From positions 930,001 through 994,000 of the forward strand of contig NZ_JAPNTZ010000001.1 in NCBI RefSeq assembly GCF_026626335.1: a stretch of DNA of 64,000 nucleotides, in the 5' to 3' direction. Under the pieces are notes generated by a model that saw only the letters and a list, made by a program, of their open reading frames with translations, was not told where the DNA came from and made no database searches. Each line of letters starts with the position of its first letter. Positions within the stretch are counted from its first letter, which is position 1. Positions 31,051-38,870 of this stretch are shown one piece after another. Both the position numbers and the translations under genes were made by a program. Origin of the DNA: Paractinoplanes pyxinae. GTDB lineage: Bacteria > Actinomycetota > Actinomycetes > Mycobacteriales > Micromonosporaceae.

Positions 31051-32076
31051 TCACACCTGGGAGCCGACATGTCGTTGGGTGGTCGATCGCCGCACGAGGC
31101 TGGTGGCGAACAACCGCTCGCGGCCGGCCCCGATGTCGCCGTCGTGCTCGATGCGTTCCACCAGCAGCCGGGCCGCGGTGCGGGCCATCTCGCTCAGCGG
31201 CTGGTGGACCGTGGTCAGCTGGAACACCTCCCAGCTGGCCATCGGCACGTCGTCGAAGCCCAGCACCGAGACGTCGCCCGGCACGTCCAGGCCGAGCGAC
31301 TTGACGGCGTCGATGGCCCCGAATGCGATGATGTCGTTGCCGCACAGCAGCGCGCTCGGGGGATCGGGCAGCCGCAGCAGCTCCCGGGCGTTCTGGTAGC
31401 CGCTCTGATGCGAGTACGGGCCCTCCCGTTCCTCGATCGTCACGCCGCTGCCGGCGAAGCCCGCGAGCACCCCGGCGTGCCGGTCGCGGCTGGTCGACGT
31501 GTTGGCCGGCCCCCGGATGACGCCGATCGTGCGGTGGCCCAGTTCGAGCAGGTGCCGCGCGGCCGTCTCGCCGCCGTGGTGGTTGTCGGCCGTGACCCGG
31601 TCGACGTCCATCCCGTCGACGTAGCGGTTGAGCAGCACGATCGGCAGGTCGCGTTCGGCCAGGGCCGCGCCCAGGTGCGAGTCGAGCGTGGCCGTCGTGA
31701 TCAGGACGCCGTCGATCGACGAATTGAGCAGGCTGAGCAGCGCCTCCTGGCCGGTGGGGAGGTCGGTGCGCTCGGCGAACAGCACGAACCGGTAGCCCAT
31801 CAACTGCAATTCGTCGTGTACGGGGTTGAGCAGCGACGGGAAGAACGGGTTCGTGAGGTCGGAGGCGACAACCCCGATCGACTTGGCCCGCGTCGGTCGT
31901 ACGGCCGGCGCCAGATCGGCCCAGGACGGCCGGTAACCCAGCCGCTCGGCCGTCGCCTCGATGAGCCGGCGGGTGTCCTCCCGCACCCGGGGATCGCCGC
32001 GCAGGGCGCGCGAGACGGTCGACTGCGCCACTCCGGCCGCCTGAGCGACCGTCGAGCTGGTGGGGCGATTGCTCAT
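31051..32076 (-). CDS. LacI-family transcriptional regulator
   Basis: 341 residues from ATG 32076. The DNA-binding part reads SSTVAQAAGVAQSTVSRALR, then GDPRVREDTRRLIEATAERL and GYRPS. Effector-domain signatures are KSIGVVASDLTNPFFPSLLN, DGVLITTATLDSHLGAALAE, HLLELGHRTIGVIRGPANTS, LCGNDIIAFGAIDAVKSLGL and LTTVHQPLSEMARTAARLL. It is divergent from a nitrate/sulfonate-type ABC operon, not a sugar one, which is less usual for LacI. The palindrome AGTGCATAA-A-TTATGCACT lies 21 bp upstream of its ATG. Confidence 0.93.
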   Translation of the reverse strand: MSNRPTSSTVAQAAGVAQSTVSRALRGDPRVREDTRRLIEATAERLGYRPSWADLAPAVRPTRAKSIGVVASDLTNPFFPSLLNPVHDELQLMGYRFVLFAERTDLPTGQEALLSLLNSSIDGVLITTATLDSHLGAALAERDLPIVLLNRYVDGMDVDRVTADNHHGGETAARHLLELGHRTIGVIRGPANTSTSRDRHAGVLAGFAGSGVTIEEREGPYSHQSGYQNARELLRLPDPPSALLCGNDIIAFGAIDAVKSLGLDVPGDVSVLGFDDVPMASWEVFQLTTVHQPLSEMARTAARLLVERIEHDGDIGAGRERLFATSLVRRSTTQRHVGSQV

Positions 32077-32096
32077 GGGCGGACCCGCTTTCTCGT

Positions 32097-32115
32097 AGTG
32101 CATAAATTATGCACT
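32097..32115. promoter_or_regulatory. Perfect 19-bp palindrome, LacI-type operator
   Basis: AGTGCATAAATTATGCACT has perfect 9-bp arms about a central A. It lies between the divergent lacI gene (start 32076) and the ABC operon (start 32317). A half copy, CTGCATAAATTT, occurs at 32159-32170. The pair fits autorepression and joint control of both directions. Confidence 0.72.
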
Positions 32116-32158
32116 CACATTGCGTCACTTCAAGCCCCTGATCAGGGCGCATCCACCT

Positions 32159-32208
32159 GCATAAATTTCCAAGAAATGCTTGACTTGCACAGGTTGCCAC
32201 GGCAGTGT
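32159..32208 (+). promoter_or_regulatory. Operator half site and possible promoter of the ABC operon
   Basis: CTGCATAAATTT (32159-32170) repeats half of the palindrome at 32097. Ten bases on, TTGACT (32180-32185) is a fair -35; 17 nt later CAGTGT (32203-32208) is a weak -10 of the TAnnnT form. The transcript would have a leader of about 100 nt before 32317. Confidence 0.42.
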
Positions 32209-32316
32209 CGGGCGTCACAACCCCGAAACAAACTTCACGGCCTGGAAACGCCACCGCAGCCTCTGGTCGCGCGCACCCCCTCCGATGTGCTGAACCCCCT
32301 GTGAGAGGTAGTTCCC

Positions 32317-33393
32317 ATGAATGCATCACGCATCGCCCGTCCGGACCGCCGCCGACTCATAGCCGCCACCGCCGCCGTCACCCTCGTCGCCTCGGCCGGC
32401 TGCGGCGCCCGGCCCGCCGCCCAGACCGGCGCCAACGCCGAGGCCAAGGACGCCAACGGCGTGGTGAACATGGTCATGGCCCCCGACCCCGTCTGGAAGT
32501 GGATGGAGTCGCAGGGCATCAAGCAGGAGATGGAGGAGGAGGCCAAGATCCAGGTCCTCACCTCGTCGTCCTGGGACGAGTTCGGCGTCTACGCCGGCGG
32601 TCACGCCGACGTCGTCTCGGCCGCCTCGTACGAGGTGCCGGAGCTCGAGAAGCAGACCGGCGAGAAGACCACGATCTTCGGCAAGTTCAACTCCGACCGC
32701 AGCATCCTGGCCGTCGGCAAGGACAGCACGGCCAAGGACATCTGCGACCTCAAGGGCAAGAAGATCGTCACCCACAGTGCGGTCTCGATCACCATCATGT
32801 GGGGCGTCTTCGCCAAGAAGTGGTGCGACCTCGACCTGCGGGCCGGCGGCGGCGACTACGAACTGGTCGTCACCGACCCGCAGAACGCGGCCGGCCTGAT
32901 CCAGCGCGGCGACGCCGACGCCGGCCTGCTGCTGCCCGACTTCTCGATCCCGCAGCTGTCCAGCGGCGCCATCAAGCCGCTGTACGACTCCAAGTCGGTC
33001 TCGCAGATCTACGCCGAGCAGTTCAGCGACAACAAGACCGAGCTCACCCACCCGCAGAACAACGTGTTCGTCGCCCGCAAGGCCTGGGTCGAGAAGAACC
33101 CGGAGGAGGCGGCGTTCCTCATCAAGATGTGGGACCGCGGCGTCCAGGAGTGGGCCAAGAACCGCGACAAGATCATCGAGGCCTACCCCGAGGACTTCGC
33201 GGCCGAGTCGGACAAGGACAAGGCGTTCATCCGCGACTGGCTGGCCAACAAGTACGACTGGTTCGTCGAGTCGACCTACCTCGACCAGGCCTGGGTGGAC
33301 AGTGAGACCAAGCTGTTCAACCTGATGAAGGAAGCCGGCTACGTCGACAAGGACGTCCCGGACCCCGACTTCACGATCCTGCCGAAGTCATGA
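32317..33393 (+). CDS. ABC transporter substrate-binding lipoprotein (nitrate/sulfonate/taurine or NMT1 type)
   Basis: 358 residues from ATG 32317. The signal region DRRRLIAATAAVTLVASAGC has a lipobox ending SAGC with Cys29 lipidated; the arginine cluster leaves Tat export possible. The mature protein is a type-2 periplasmic-binding fold: VNMVMAPDPVWKWMESQGI, VSAASYEVPELEKQTGEKTT, ICDLKGKKIVTHSAVSITIM and GLIQRGDADAGLLLPDF are in the places seen in NMT1/SsuA/TauA proteins. It probably hands an organic anion or a sulfonate-like compound to the two permeases. The stop overlaps the next ATG by 4 nt. Confidence 0.85.
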   Translation: MNASRIARPDRRRLIAATAAVTLVASAGCGARPAAQTGANAEAKDANGVVNMVMAPDPVWKWMESQGIKQEMEEEAKIQVLTSSSWDEFGVYAGGHADVVSAASYEVPELEKQTGEKTTIFGKFNSDRSILAVGKDSTAKDICDLKGKKIVTHSAVSITIMWGVFAKKWCDLDLRAGGGDYELVVTDPQNAAGLIQRGDADAGLLLPDFSIPQLSSGAIKPLYDSKSVSQIYAEQFSDNKTELTHPQNNVFVARKAWVEKNPEEAAFLIKMWDRGVQEWAKNRDKIIEAYPEDFAAESDKDKAFIRDWLANKYDWFVESTYLDQAWVDSETKLFNLMKEAGYVDKDVPDPDFTILPKS

Positions 33394-34229
33394 CCGACCA
33401 GCTGGTGCGCACCGCACCACCCACGGATCCCGAGGCCGGCGCCAAGCGCACCGCCAAGCGCCGCCGCCTGCGGCTGACCGGACTGGTGATCCTCGGCTGG
33501 GTCGCGATGTTCGCCCTCTGGGAGTACGGCTCCTGGTGGTTCGGCTCCCGGCTGCTGCCCCGGCCGCTCGAGGTGTTCCAGGCCGGCGTCGAGATCGTCG
33601 AGAGCGGCAACTTCGTCACCGACTTCTCGGCCAGCGTCCTGAAGACCTTCGCGGGCTTCGCCGTCGCCGCGGCGGTGGGCGCCCCGATCGGTTATCTCAT
33701 GGGCCGGTACAACTACTGGCGCGCCTTCTTCCACGACGGCGTCACCATCGCCGGCACCATTCCCGCGATCGTGTACGCGGTGATGTCGCTGATCGCCTTC
33801 GGGCTGTCCAACCTCGGTCCGATCCTGGCCGTCGCGCTCGTTTCTGCCCCGTACATCGCCCTGAACGTGGCCGAGGGCATCCGCGGCGTCGACAAGTCCC
33901 TGGTGACGATGAGCGAGGCGTTCGGCCGCACGCCGCAACAGATCCGCCGTGAGGTGCTGGTCCCGACCATCGTGCCGTTCGTCTTCGCCGCCATCCGGAT
34001 GTGCTTCGCCGTGGCGTGGAAGGTGGAGGCGCTGACCGAGGTCTTCGGCGGCCGCAACGGCGTGGGCTTCCAGATCCGTACGGAATACCAGCTGTACGAC
34101 ATCGCCGCCGTGCTCGCCTGGATGTTCCTGTTCATCGTGTTCATGCTGATCATCGAGCGCCTGGTCCTGGCCAAGAGCGAGGCCCGGCTGCTTGCGTGGC
34201 GCCCGCAGGAGAGGAGCTCCGCGCTGTGA
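33390..34229 (+). CDS. ABC transporter permease (SsuC/TauC-like), first
   Basis: 279 residues. Helices include LVILGWVAMFALWEYGSWWF, VLKTFAGFAVAAAVGAPIGY and MFLFIVFMLIIERLVL. The EAA-type loop MSEAFGRTPQQIRREVLVPT is typical of this family (SAxxLGAsxxxxxxxVxxP). Two different permeases make the channel here, whereas SsuC/TauC normally form homodimers. Overlaps of 4 nt tie it to both neighbours. Confidence 0.9.
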   Translation: MTDQLVRTAPPTDPEAGAKRTAKRRRLRLTGLVILGWVAMFALWEYGSWWFGSRLLPRPLEVFQAGVEIVESGNFVTDFSASVLKTFAGFAVAAAVGAPIGYLMGRYNYWRAFFHDGVTIAGTIPAIVYAVMSLIAFGLSNLGPILAVALVSAPYIALNVAEGIRGVDKSLVTMSEAFGRTPQQIRREVLVPTIVPFVFAAIRMCFAVAWKVEALTEVFGGRNGVGFQIRTEYQLYDIAAVLAWMFLFIVFMLIIERLVLAKSEARLLAWRPQERSSAL

Positions 34230-35053
34230 GCACCACGATGACCCCCGTCAAGGCCCGGCGGTCCACCTCGGAGAAAGAGAAGGCCACGCCGGCCTGGCAG
34301 AAGACGCTCACCTCCGACCGTGCCGCCCGCGTCGCCGCGCTGCTCTCGTTCTTCCTGTTCTGGGTCGTCATCTCGGCCCTGTTCGCCCGCGTCCCCGGGC
34401 CGGTCGAAGTGGTGCAGCGGCTCGTCGACGAGTTCTCGCGCGGCGAGGTGTTCGGCAACTTCGGCTCGACGCTCTACCGCTTCGGCGTCGGCGTCGCGCT
34501 GGCCACCGTGGTCGGCATCGCGGTCGGCGTCATCATGGGCCTGTCCCAGCTGGGCCGGGCCTTCTTCGAGAGCCCGGTGCTGGTCGCCCTGTCGATCCCG
34601 GCCATCATCTGGTCGTTCCTGACCGTGATGTGGTTCGGCTTCGGCGACCTGAGCCCGATCATCACGACGTTCCTGACCTCGGTCCCGTTCGTCATCGTCA
34701 ACGTCGCCCAGGGCGTACGCGGGGTGTCCCGCGACCTTCGGGACATGTCCACGACGTACAAGGTGCCGCTTTCGCGCCGCATCAAGGATCTGGTGTTGCC
34801 GGCGGTCACCGGGTACGTCGCGGCCGGCATCCGGTTCGCCATCATCATCGGCTGGAACGGCGTGCTGCTGGCCGAGTGGTTCGGCGGCGGCGGTGGCGTC
34901 GGCTACCGCGCCCGCTGGTGGTACGACGCCAACCGGTTCGGCGGGTTCGCCGCCTGGGTCGTGCTCTTCGTCGGCTTCATCGTGCTGCTCGACCGCTTCG
35001 TCCTCGACCGCGTGATCCAGCGTGCCTTCCGCTGGCGCGACGCCTCAGCTTAG
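34226..35053 (+). CDS. ABC transporter permease (SsuC/TauC-like), second
   Basis: 275 residues from GTG 34226, overlapping the previous stop (GTGA), with AGGAG about 7 nt upstream. Helices include AALLSFFLFWVVISALFARV, ATVVGIAVGVIMGLSQLGRA and WVVLFVGFIVLLDRFVL. The cytosolic loop, MSTTYKVPLSRRIKDLVLPA, contacts the ATPase. It differs clearly from the first permease, so this is a heterodimeric channel. Confidence 0.9.
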   Translation: MSTTMTPVKARRSTSEKEKATPAWQKTLTSDRAARVAALLSFFLFWVVISALFARVPGPVEVVQRLVDEFSRGEVFGNFGSTLYRFGVGVALATVVGIAVGVIMGLSQLGRAFFESPVLVALSIPAIIWSFLTVMWFGFGDLSPIITTFLTSVPFVIVNVAQGVRGVSRDLRDMSTTYKVPLSRRIKDLVLPAVTGYVAAGIRFAIIIGWNGVLLAEWFGGGGGVGYRARWWYDANRFGGFAAWVVLFVGFIVLLDRFVLDRVIQRAFRWRDASA

Positions 35054-35062
35054 GGGTTCACC

Positions 35063-35827
35063 ATGGCTGTCCTGACCATCAAGAATCTGGCCAAGACCTT
35101 CAACGTGGGCACGCCGCGGGCCAGCCGCGTGCTCGACGACATCTCCTTCGACGTACGCGGCGGCACCTTCGTCTCGATCGTCGGGCCGTCCGGTTGCGGC
35201 AAGAGCACGCTGCTCAACATCATCTCCGGCGTCGAGGAGCACACGTCGGGCGACATCAGCCTGACCAGCGACTCCGGCGGGCCGGCCCGGATGGGGTACG
35301 TGTTCCAGGACCCGCGCCTGCTGCCGTGGCGCAGCGTCATGAAAAACATGATGTACGTGCAGAACGACCGCAGTGAGGCGACGGTCGGGCGGTGCCGCAA
35401 GTACCTGGAGATGGTCGGCCTCACCAAGAACGCCGACTTCTTCCCGGGCCAGCTCTCGGGCGGCATGCAGCAACGGGTCGGCATCGCCCGCGCCTTCGCC
35501 GTCGAGCCCGACCTGCTGCTGATGGACGAGCCGTTCAGCCACCTCGACGCCATCACGGCTCGCGGCCTGCGGGCGCAGCTGCAGGACATCTGGGCCCAGT
35601 CCAAGAAGACGGTGGTGTTCGTGACGCACGACGTGGTCGAGGCGGTCGAACTGTCCGACCGCATCATCGTCCTGCAGCCGGGCGGCCGGATCTTCGAGGA
35701 CATCACCATCGACCTGCCCCGGCCGCGCCGGCAGACCGACCCGACGGTGGCCACCCTGCAGGCCGAGGTGCTGGGCCGGCTCGAAACCATGAAAGCCATG
35801 GCCCGTACGCCTGAGGCGGTCGCCTGA
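35063..35827 (+). CDS. ABC transporter ATPase (SsuB/TauB-like)
   Basis: 254 residues. Walker A GPSGCGKSTLLNII near residue 38, Q-loop YVFQDPRLLPWRSV, signature LSGGMQQRVGIARAF, Walker B LLLMDEPFSHLDA, H-loop FVTHDVVEA. The LPWRSV Q-loop is the form found in nitrate/sulfonate/taurine importers. It powers the transporter of the two preceding permeases. Its last base is the first base of the next ATG. Confidence 0.95.
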   Translation: MAVLTIKNLAKTFNVGTPRASRVLDDISFDVRGGTFVSIVGPSGCGKSTLLNIISGVEEHTSGDISLTSDSGGPARMGYVFQDPRLLPWRSVMKNMMYVQNDRSEATVGRCRKYLEMVGLTKNADFFPGQLSGGMQQRVGIARAFAVEPDLLLMDEPFSHLDAITARGLRAQLQDIWAQSKKTVVFVTHDVVEAVELSDRIIVLQPGGRIFEDITIDLPRPRRQTDPTVATLQAEVLGRLETMKAMARTPEAVA

Positions 35828-37074
35828 TGTCTCAGGTCTCCGACGTCGTTCAAGAAGTCATCGAGGACGTCCGCGCCAACGGTGACGACGCGGTCCGCCG
35901 CTACTCGCAGAAGTTCGACAACTGGTCGCCCGAGTCGTTCCGGCTCTCCGCAGCCGAGATCGAGAAGATCGTGGCCTCGGTGCCGCCGACGGTCATCGAC
36001 GACATCAAGACCGTGCAGGCCAACGTCCGCAGGTTCGCCCAGGCGCAGCGCGACAGCATGCACGACATCGAGGTGCAGACCCAGCCCGGCGTCTTCCTCG
36101 GGCAGAAGCACCTGCCGATCGTGGCGTCCGGCGCGTACGTGCCGGGTGGGCGTTATCCGCTGACGGCGTCGGCCCACATGACAGTCGTAACGGCAAAAGT
36201 CGCTGGTGTGGAACGGGTTACGGCGTGCACGCCACCGCTGCGCGGGGAGATCCCGCCGGCCACGGTGGCCGCGCTGCATCTGGCCGGGGCCGACGAGATC
36301 CATCTGCTCGGTGGTGTGCAGGCGGTGGCGGCCATGGCGCTCGGAACCGCGTCGATCGCGCGGGTCGACCTCATCGCCGGGCCCGGGAACGCGTACGTAG
36401 CCGAAGCCAAACGCCAATTGTTCGGCACGGTCGGCATCGACCTGTTCGCCGGGCCGACCGAGATCTTGATCGTGGCCGACGACGCCGCCGACCCGTTCAT
36501 CGTCGCGGTCGATCTGCTCAGCCAGGCCGAGCACGGGCCCGACTCGCCGGCCGTGCTCATCACGACTTCGTCAGCGCTGGCCGAGAAGGTGGTCGAGCAC
36601 ATCGAGGCGATCCTGCCCGGCATGCCGACCAACGACATGGCCGGGCCGGCCTGGCGCGACCACGGTGAGGTCCACGTCGTCGGGACGCTCGACGAGGCGT
36701 ACACGCGGGCCGACACGTTCGCCAGCGAGCACGTGCAGATCCTGACCCGGAACCCGCGCGAGGCGCTCGAGAGGATGCGGCACTACGGCGCGCTGTTCCT
36801 CGGTGAGGGCACGTGCGTCTCGTACGGGGACAAGGCGATCGGGACGAACCACGTGCTCCCGACGCGGGGCGCCGCGCGCTACACGGGCGGCCTGTGGGTC
36901 GGGAAGTACCTGCGCACGGTGACCTATCAGGAGGTCACCTCCCCGGCCGCCTCGGCCGAGCTGGGCGAACTGTGCGGACGGGCGGCGCGGGTCGAGCTCT
37001 TCGAGGGCCACGCTCGATCCGGTGACGTCCGTGCCGCGAAATACGCCGGTGCTCCACTCTCCTGGGCTTCCTAG
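35827..37074 (+). CDS. HisD-family NAD-dependent dehydrogenase (HpsN / sulfopropanediol dehydrogenase-like)
   Basis: 415 residues, start overlapping the ATPase stop by one base. It carries the full histidinol-dehydrogenase pattern: YVPGGRYPLTASAHMTVVTA, RVDLIAGPGNAYVAEAKRQL, DLFAGPTEILIVADD, DLLSQAEHGPDSPAVLIT (Gln and His are Zn ligands), FASEHVQILTR (catalytic Glu-His). The ASEHVQ form instead of APEHLE, and the lack of any other his gene, point to HpsN-type enzymes that oxidise 2,3-dihydroxypropane-1-sulfonate, or to related diol dehydrogenases. The sulfonate-type importer upstream agrees. Family is secure; the substrate is inference. Confidence 0.85.
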   Translation: MSQVSDVVQEVIEDVRANGDDAVRRYSQKFDNWSPESFRLSAAEIEKIVASVPPTVIDDIKTVQANVRRFAQAQRDSMHDIEVQTQPGVFLGQKHLPIVASGAYVPGGRYPLTASAHMTVVTAKVAGVERVTACTPPLRGEIPPATVAALHLAGADEIHLLGGVQAVAAMALGTASIARVDLIAGPGNAYVAEAKRQLFGTVGIDLFAGPTEILIVADDAADPFIVAVDLLSQAEHGPDSPAVLITTSSALAEKVVEHIEAILPGMPTNDMAGPAWRDHGEVHVVGTLDEAYTRADTFASEHVQILTRNPREALERMRHYGALFLGEGTCVSYGDKAIGTNHVLPTRGAARYTGGLWVGKYLRTVTYQEVTSPAASAELGELCGRAARVELFEGHARSGDVRAAKYAGAPLSWAS

Positions 37075-37085
37075 AAAGGCTTCTT

Positions 37086-38075
37086 GTGCGAACCGTTGAT
37101 ATCCACGGCCACGTCATCCTGCCCGACACGCTGCCGCTCGTGAACGGGCTCATGTCGCCCGAGATGGACCCGTTCACCTACTACGGCGGGGACGAGACCA
37201 ACGCGTACCAGGTCGAGCACGTCCGCGAGATCATGCCGCAGGCCACCGACCCGTTGCGGCGCATCGCGGACCTCGACCGGATGGGCATCGACGTGCAGGC
37301 CATCTCGGTCGCGCCGGCCGGCTACTTCTACTGGACCGACCCGGCTCTGGGCCGTGACCTGGCCCGGATGCAGAACGACAACCTGGCCAAGATCGTGGCT
37401 GATCACCCGGACCGGTTCGTGGGCCTGGCCACCGTACCCATGCAAGATGTCTCCGCCGCCGTGGCCGAACTCGAAAGGTGTGTGCGCGAGTACGACTTCC
37501 GCGGCGTCGAGATCAACACCAACGTGATGGGGCTGGACCTCGACGATCAGCGGTTCCGCCCGTTCTTCGCCAAAGCCGAGGAACTTGACGTCGTGGTCAT
37601 GTTGCACCCCAACGGCTTCACCGGGGGCGAGCGTTTCCGCAAGTACTACCTGACCAACGTGATCGGCAACCCGCTCGACACCACGGTGGCGCTGACGAAG
37701 ATCATCCACGGCGGCGTGCTCGAGGAGTACCCGAACCTCAAGCTCGTGGCCGTGCACGGCGGCGGCTACCTGCCGTTCTATTCGTCGCGCATGGACCACG
37801 CGTACGAGCTGCGCCCGGAGGGCCGGCACCACATCAGCCGCCAACCGTCGACGTACCTGAAGCAGATCTACGTCGACTGCCTGGTCTTCGACGCCCCGCA
37901 CCTGGAGTTCCTGGTGCAGCAGATGGGCGCCGACCACGTGGTCATCGGCACCGACTACCCGTTCGACATGGGCCACTACGACCCGCTCGACCAGATCGCC
38001 ACCGCCCGCCTCGACGAGCCGGTCCGCGACGCCATCCGCGGCGAGACGGCCGCCCGCCTGCTCAAGCTCACCTGA
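37086..38075 (+). CDS. Amidohydrolase-2 family protein (ACMSD-like decarboxylase/hydrolase)
   Basis: 329 residues from GTG 37086, with AGAAAGG upstream. A metal TIM-barrel: first strand RTVDIHGHVILP (HxH ligands), then VVVMLHPNGFTGGERF, VAVHGGGYLPFYSSRMDHAY (His ligand) and VVIGTDYPFDMGHYDP (catalytic Asp). This is the ACMSD group, which decarboxylates or hydrolyses unsaturated acids. It follows the HpsN-like gene by 11 nt and closes the operon. A terminator-like hairpin follows at 38091. Confidence 0.88.
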   Translation: MRTVDIHGHVILPDTLPLVNGLMSPEMDPFTYYGGDETNAYQVEHVREIMPQATDPLRRIADLDRMGIDVQAISVAPAGYFYWTDPALGRDLARMQNDNLAKIVADHPDRFVGLATVPMQDVSAAVAELERCVREYDFRGVEINTNVMGLDLDDQRFRPFFAKAEELDVVVMLHPNGFTGGERFRKYYLTNVIGNPLDTTVALTKIIHGGVLEEYPNLKLVAVHGGGYLPFYSSRMDHAYELRPEGRHHISRQPSTYLKQIYVDCLVFDAPHLEFLVQQMGADHVVIGTDYPFDMGHYDPLDQIATARLDEPVRDAIRGETAARLLKLT

Positions 38076-38090
38076 CCCCTTCCGAAGGCA

Positions 38091-38133
38091 ACCACGCCCG
38101 CCGCCGGCAACGACGCCGCCCGGCGGGCGTGGT
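38091..38133. terminator. Strong hairpin after the ABC-dehydrogenase operon
   Basis: ACCACGCCCGCCG (38091-38103) and CGGCGGGCGTGGT (38121-38133) are perfect 13-bp arms with a 17-nt loop, 16 nt after the amidohydrolase stop. No T tract follows; such stems act as terminators in high-GC actinomycetes. Confidence 0.75.
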
Positions 38134-38186
38134 GTGTGCCGGCATCCGGAAGTCGATCGTCCGGAATGGGGTCTACGGTGCCGGGC

Positions 38187-38870
38187 ATGGACATGCTCAC
38201 CGGGAAGCAGATAGCCGACGCCGGCCTGGCCGACTGGCGCAAGCTGGGGCAGGGGCTGCACGCGCGGTACACCGTCGGCGGGTTCGGGGCCGGTGCAAGG
38301 TTCGTCGCGGCGATGGCCGACCTCGGTCACCCGCCGCGGGTGACGGTCGGCGACGGCTACGTGGACCTGAAGCTGATCAGCCAGGACGCCGTCCACCGCG
38401 ACGACCAGGGCGTCGAGCACATCGTCGAATGGGTCACCCAGCACGACCTGGACGCGGCCCGCCGGATCACCGAGATCGCCGCCGAGCAGGGCGCCGTAGC
38501 CGACCCGTCCGCGATCACGACGATCGAGCTGGCCCTCGACACAGCCTCAGCGGCGCGGGTGGCGCCCGTCTGGGCCGCGCTGCTGACCGGCAGCACCGAC
38601 GCCCAGGGCCGCGGCACCATCGGCGACGACGTCCGCGACCTCACCGGCCGCGTGCCGATCCTCTGGTTCCAGGACACCGACGAACACGAGACCCCACGTC
38701 AGCGCTTCCACATCGACGTCTGGGTCGCCCCTGAGGTGGCCGACCAGCGCATCGCCGCCGCCGTGGCCGCCGGCGGCACCGTCGTTGACGCCAGCCACGC
38801 CCCGTCGTTCACAGTGATCGCCGACCAGGACGGCAACAAGGCCTGCGTCTGCACAGACACGCTGTCTTAG
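38187..38870 (+). CDS. VOC-like protein with N-terminal pterin-dehydratase-like part
   Basis: 227 residues from ATG 38187. The first 95 residues (MLTGKQIADAGLADWRKLGQ, FVAAMADLGHPPRVTVGDGY, VDLKLISQD) resemble pterin-4a-carbinolamine dehydratase, but the usual HHP motif reads GHPP. The remainder is a glyoxalase/VOC-like half (VPILWFQDTDEHETPRQRFH, IDVWVAPEVADQRIAAAVAA) ending in KACVCTDTLS. This two-part build is common in actinomycetes with no defined function. Its stop overlaps that of the convergent CoA ligase (TTAG, 38867-38870). Confidence 0.65.
   Translation: MDMLTGKQIADAGLADWRKLGQGLHARYTVGGFGAGARFVAAMADLGHPPRVTVGDGYVDLKLISQDAVHRDDQGVEHIVEWVTQHDLDAARRITEIAAEQGAVADPSAITTIELALDTASAARVAPVWAALLTGSTDAQGRGTIGDDVRDLTGRVPILWFQDTDEHETPRQRFHIDVWVAPEVADQRIAAAVAAGGTVVDASHAPSFTVIADQDGNKACVCTDTLS

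Noticed and set aside
35827..37074. Histidinol dehydrogenase of histidine biosynthesis (hisD)
   Set aside because: No other his gene is present, the motif is ASEHVQ rather than the usual APEHLE, and the gene is coupled to an ABC importer operon.
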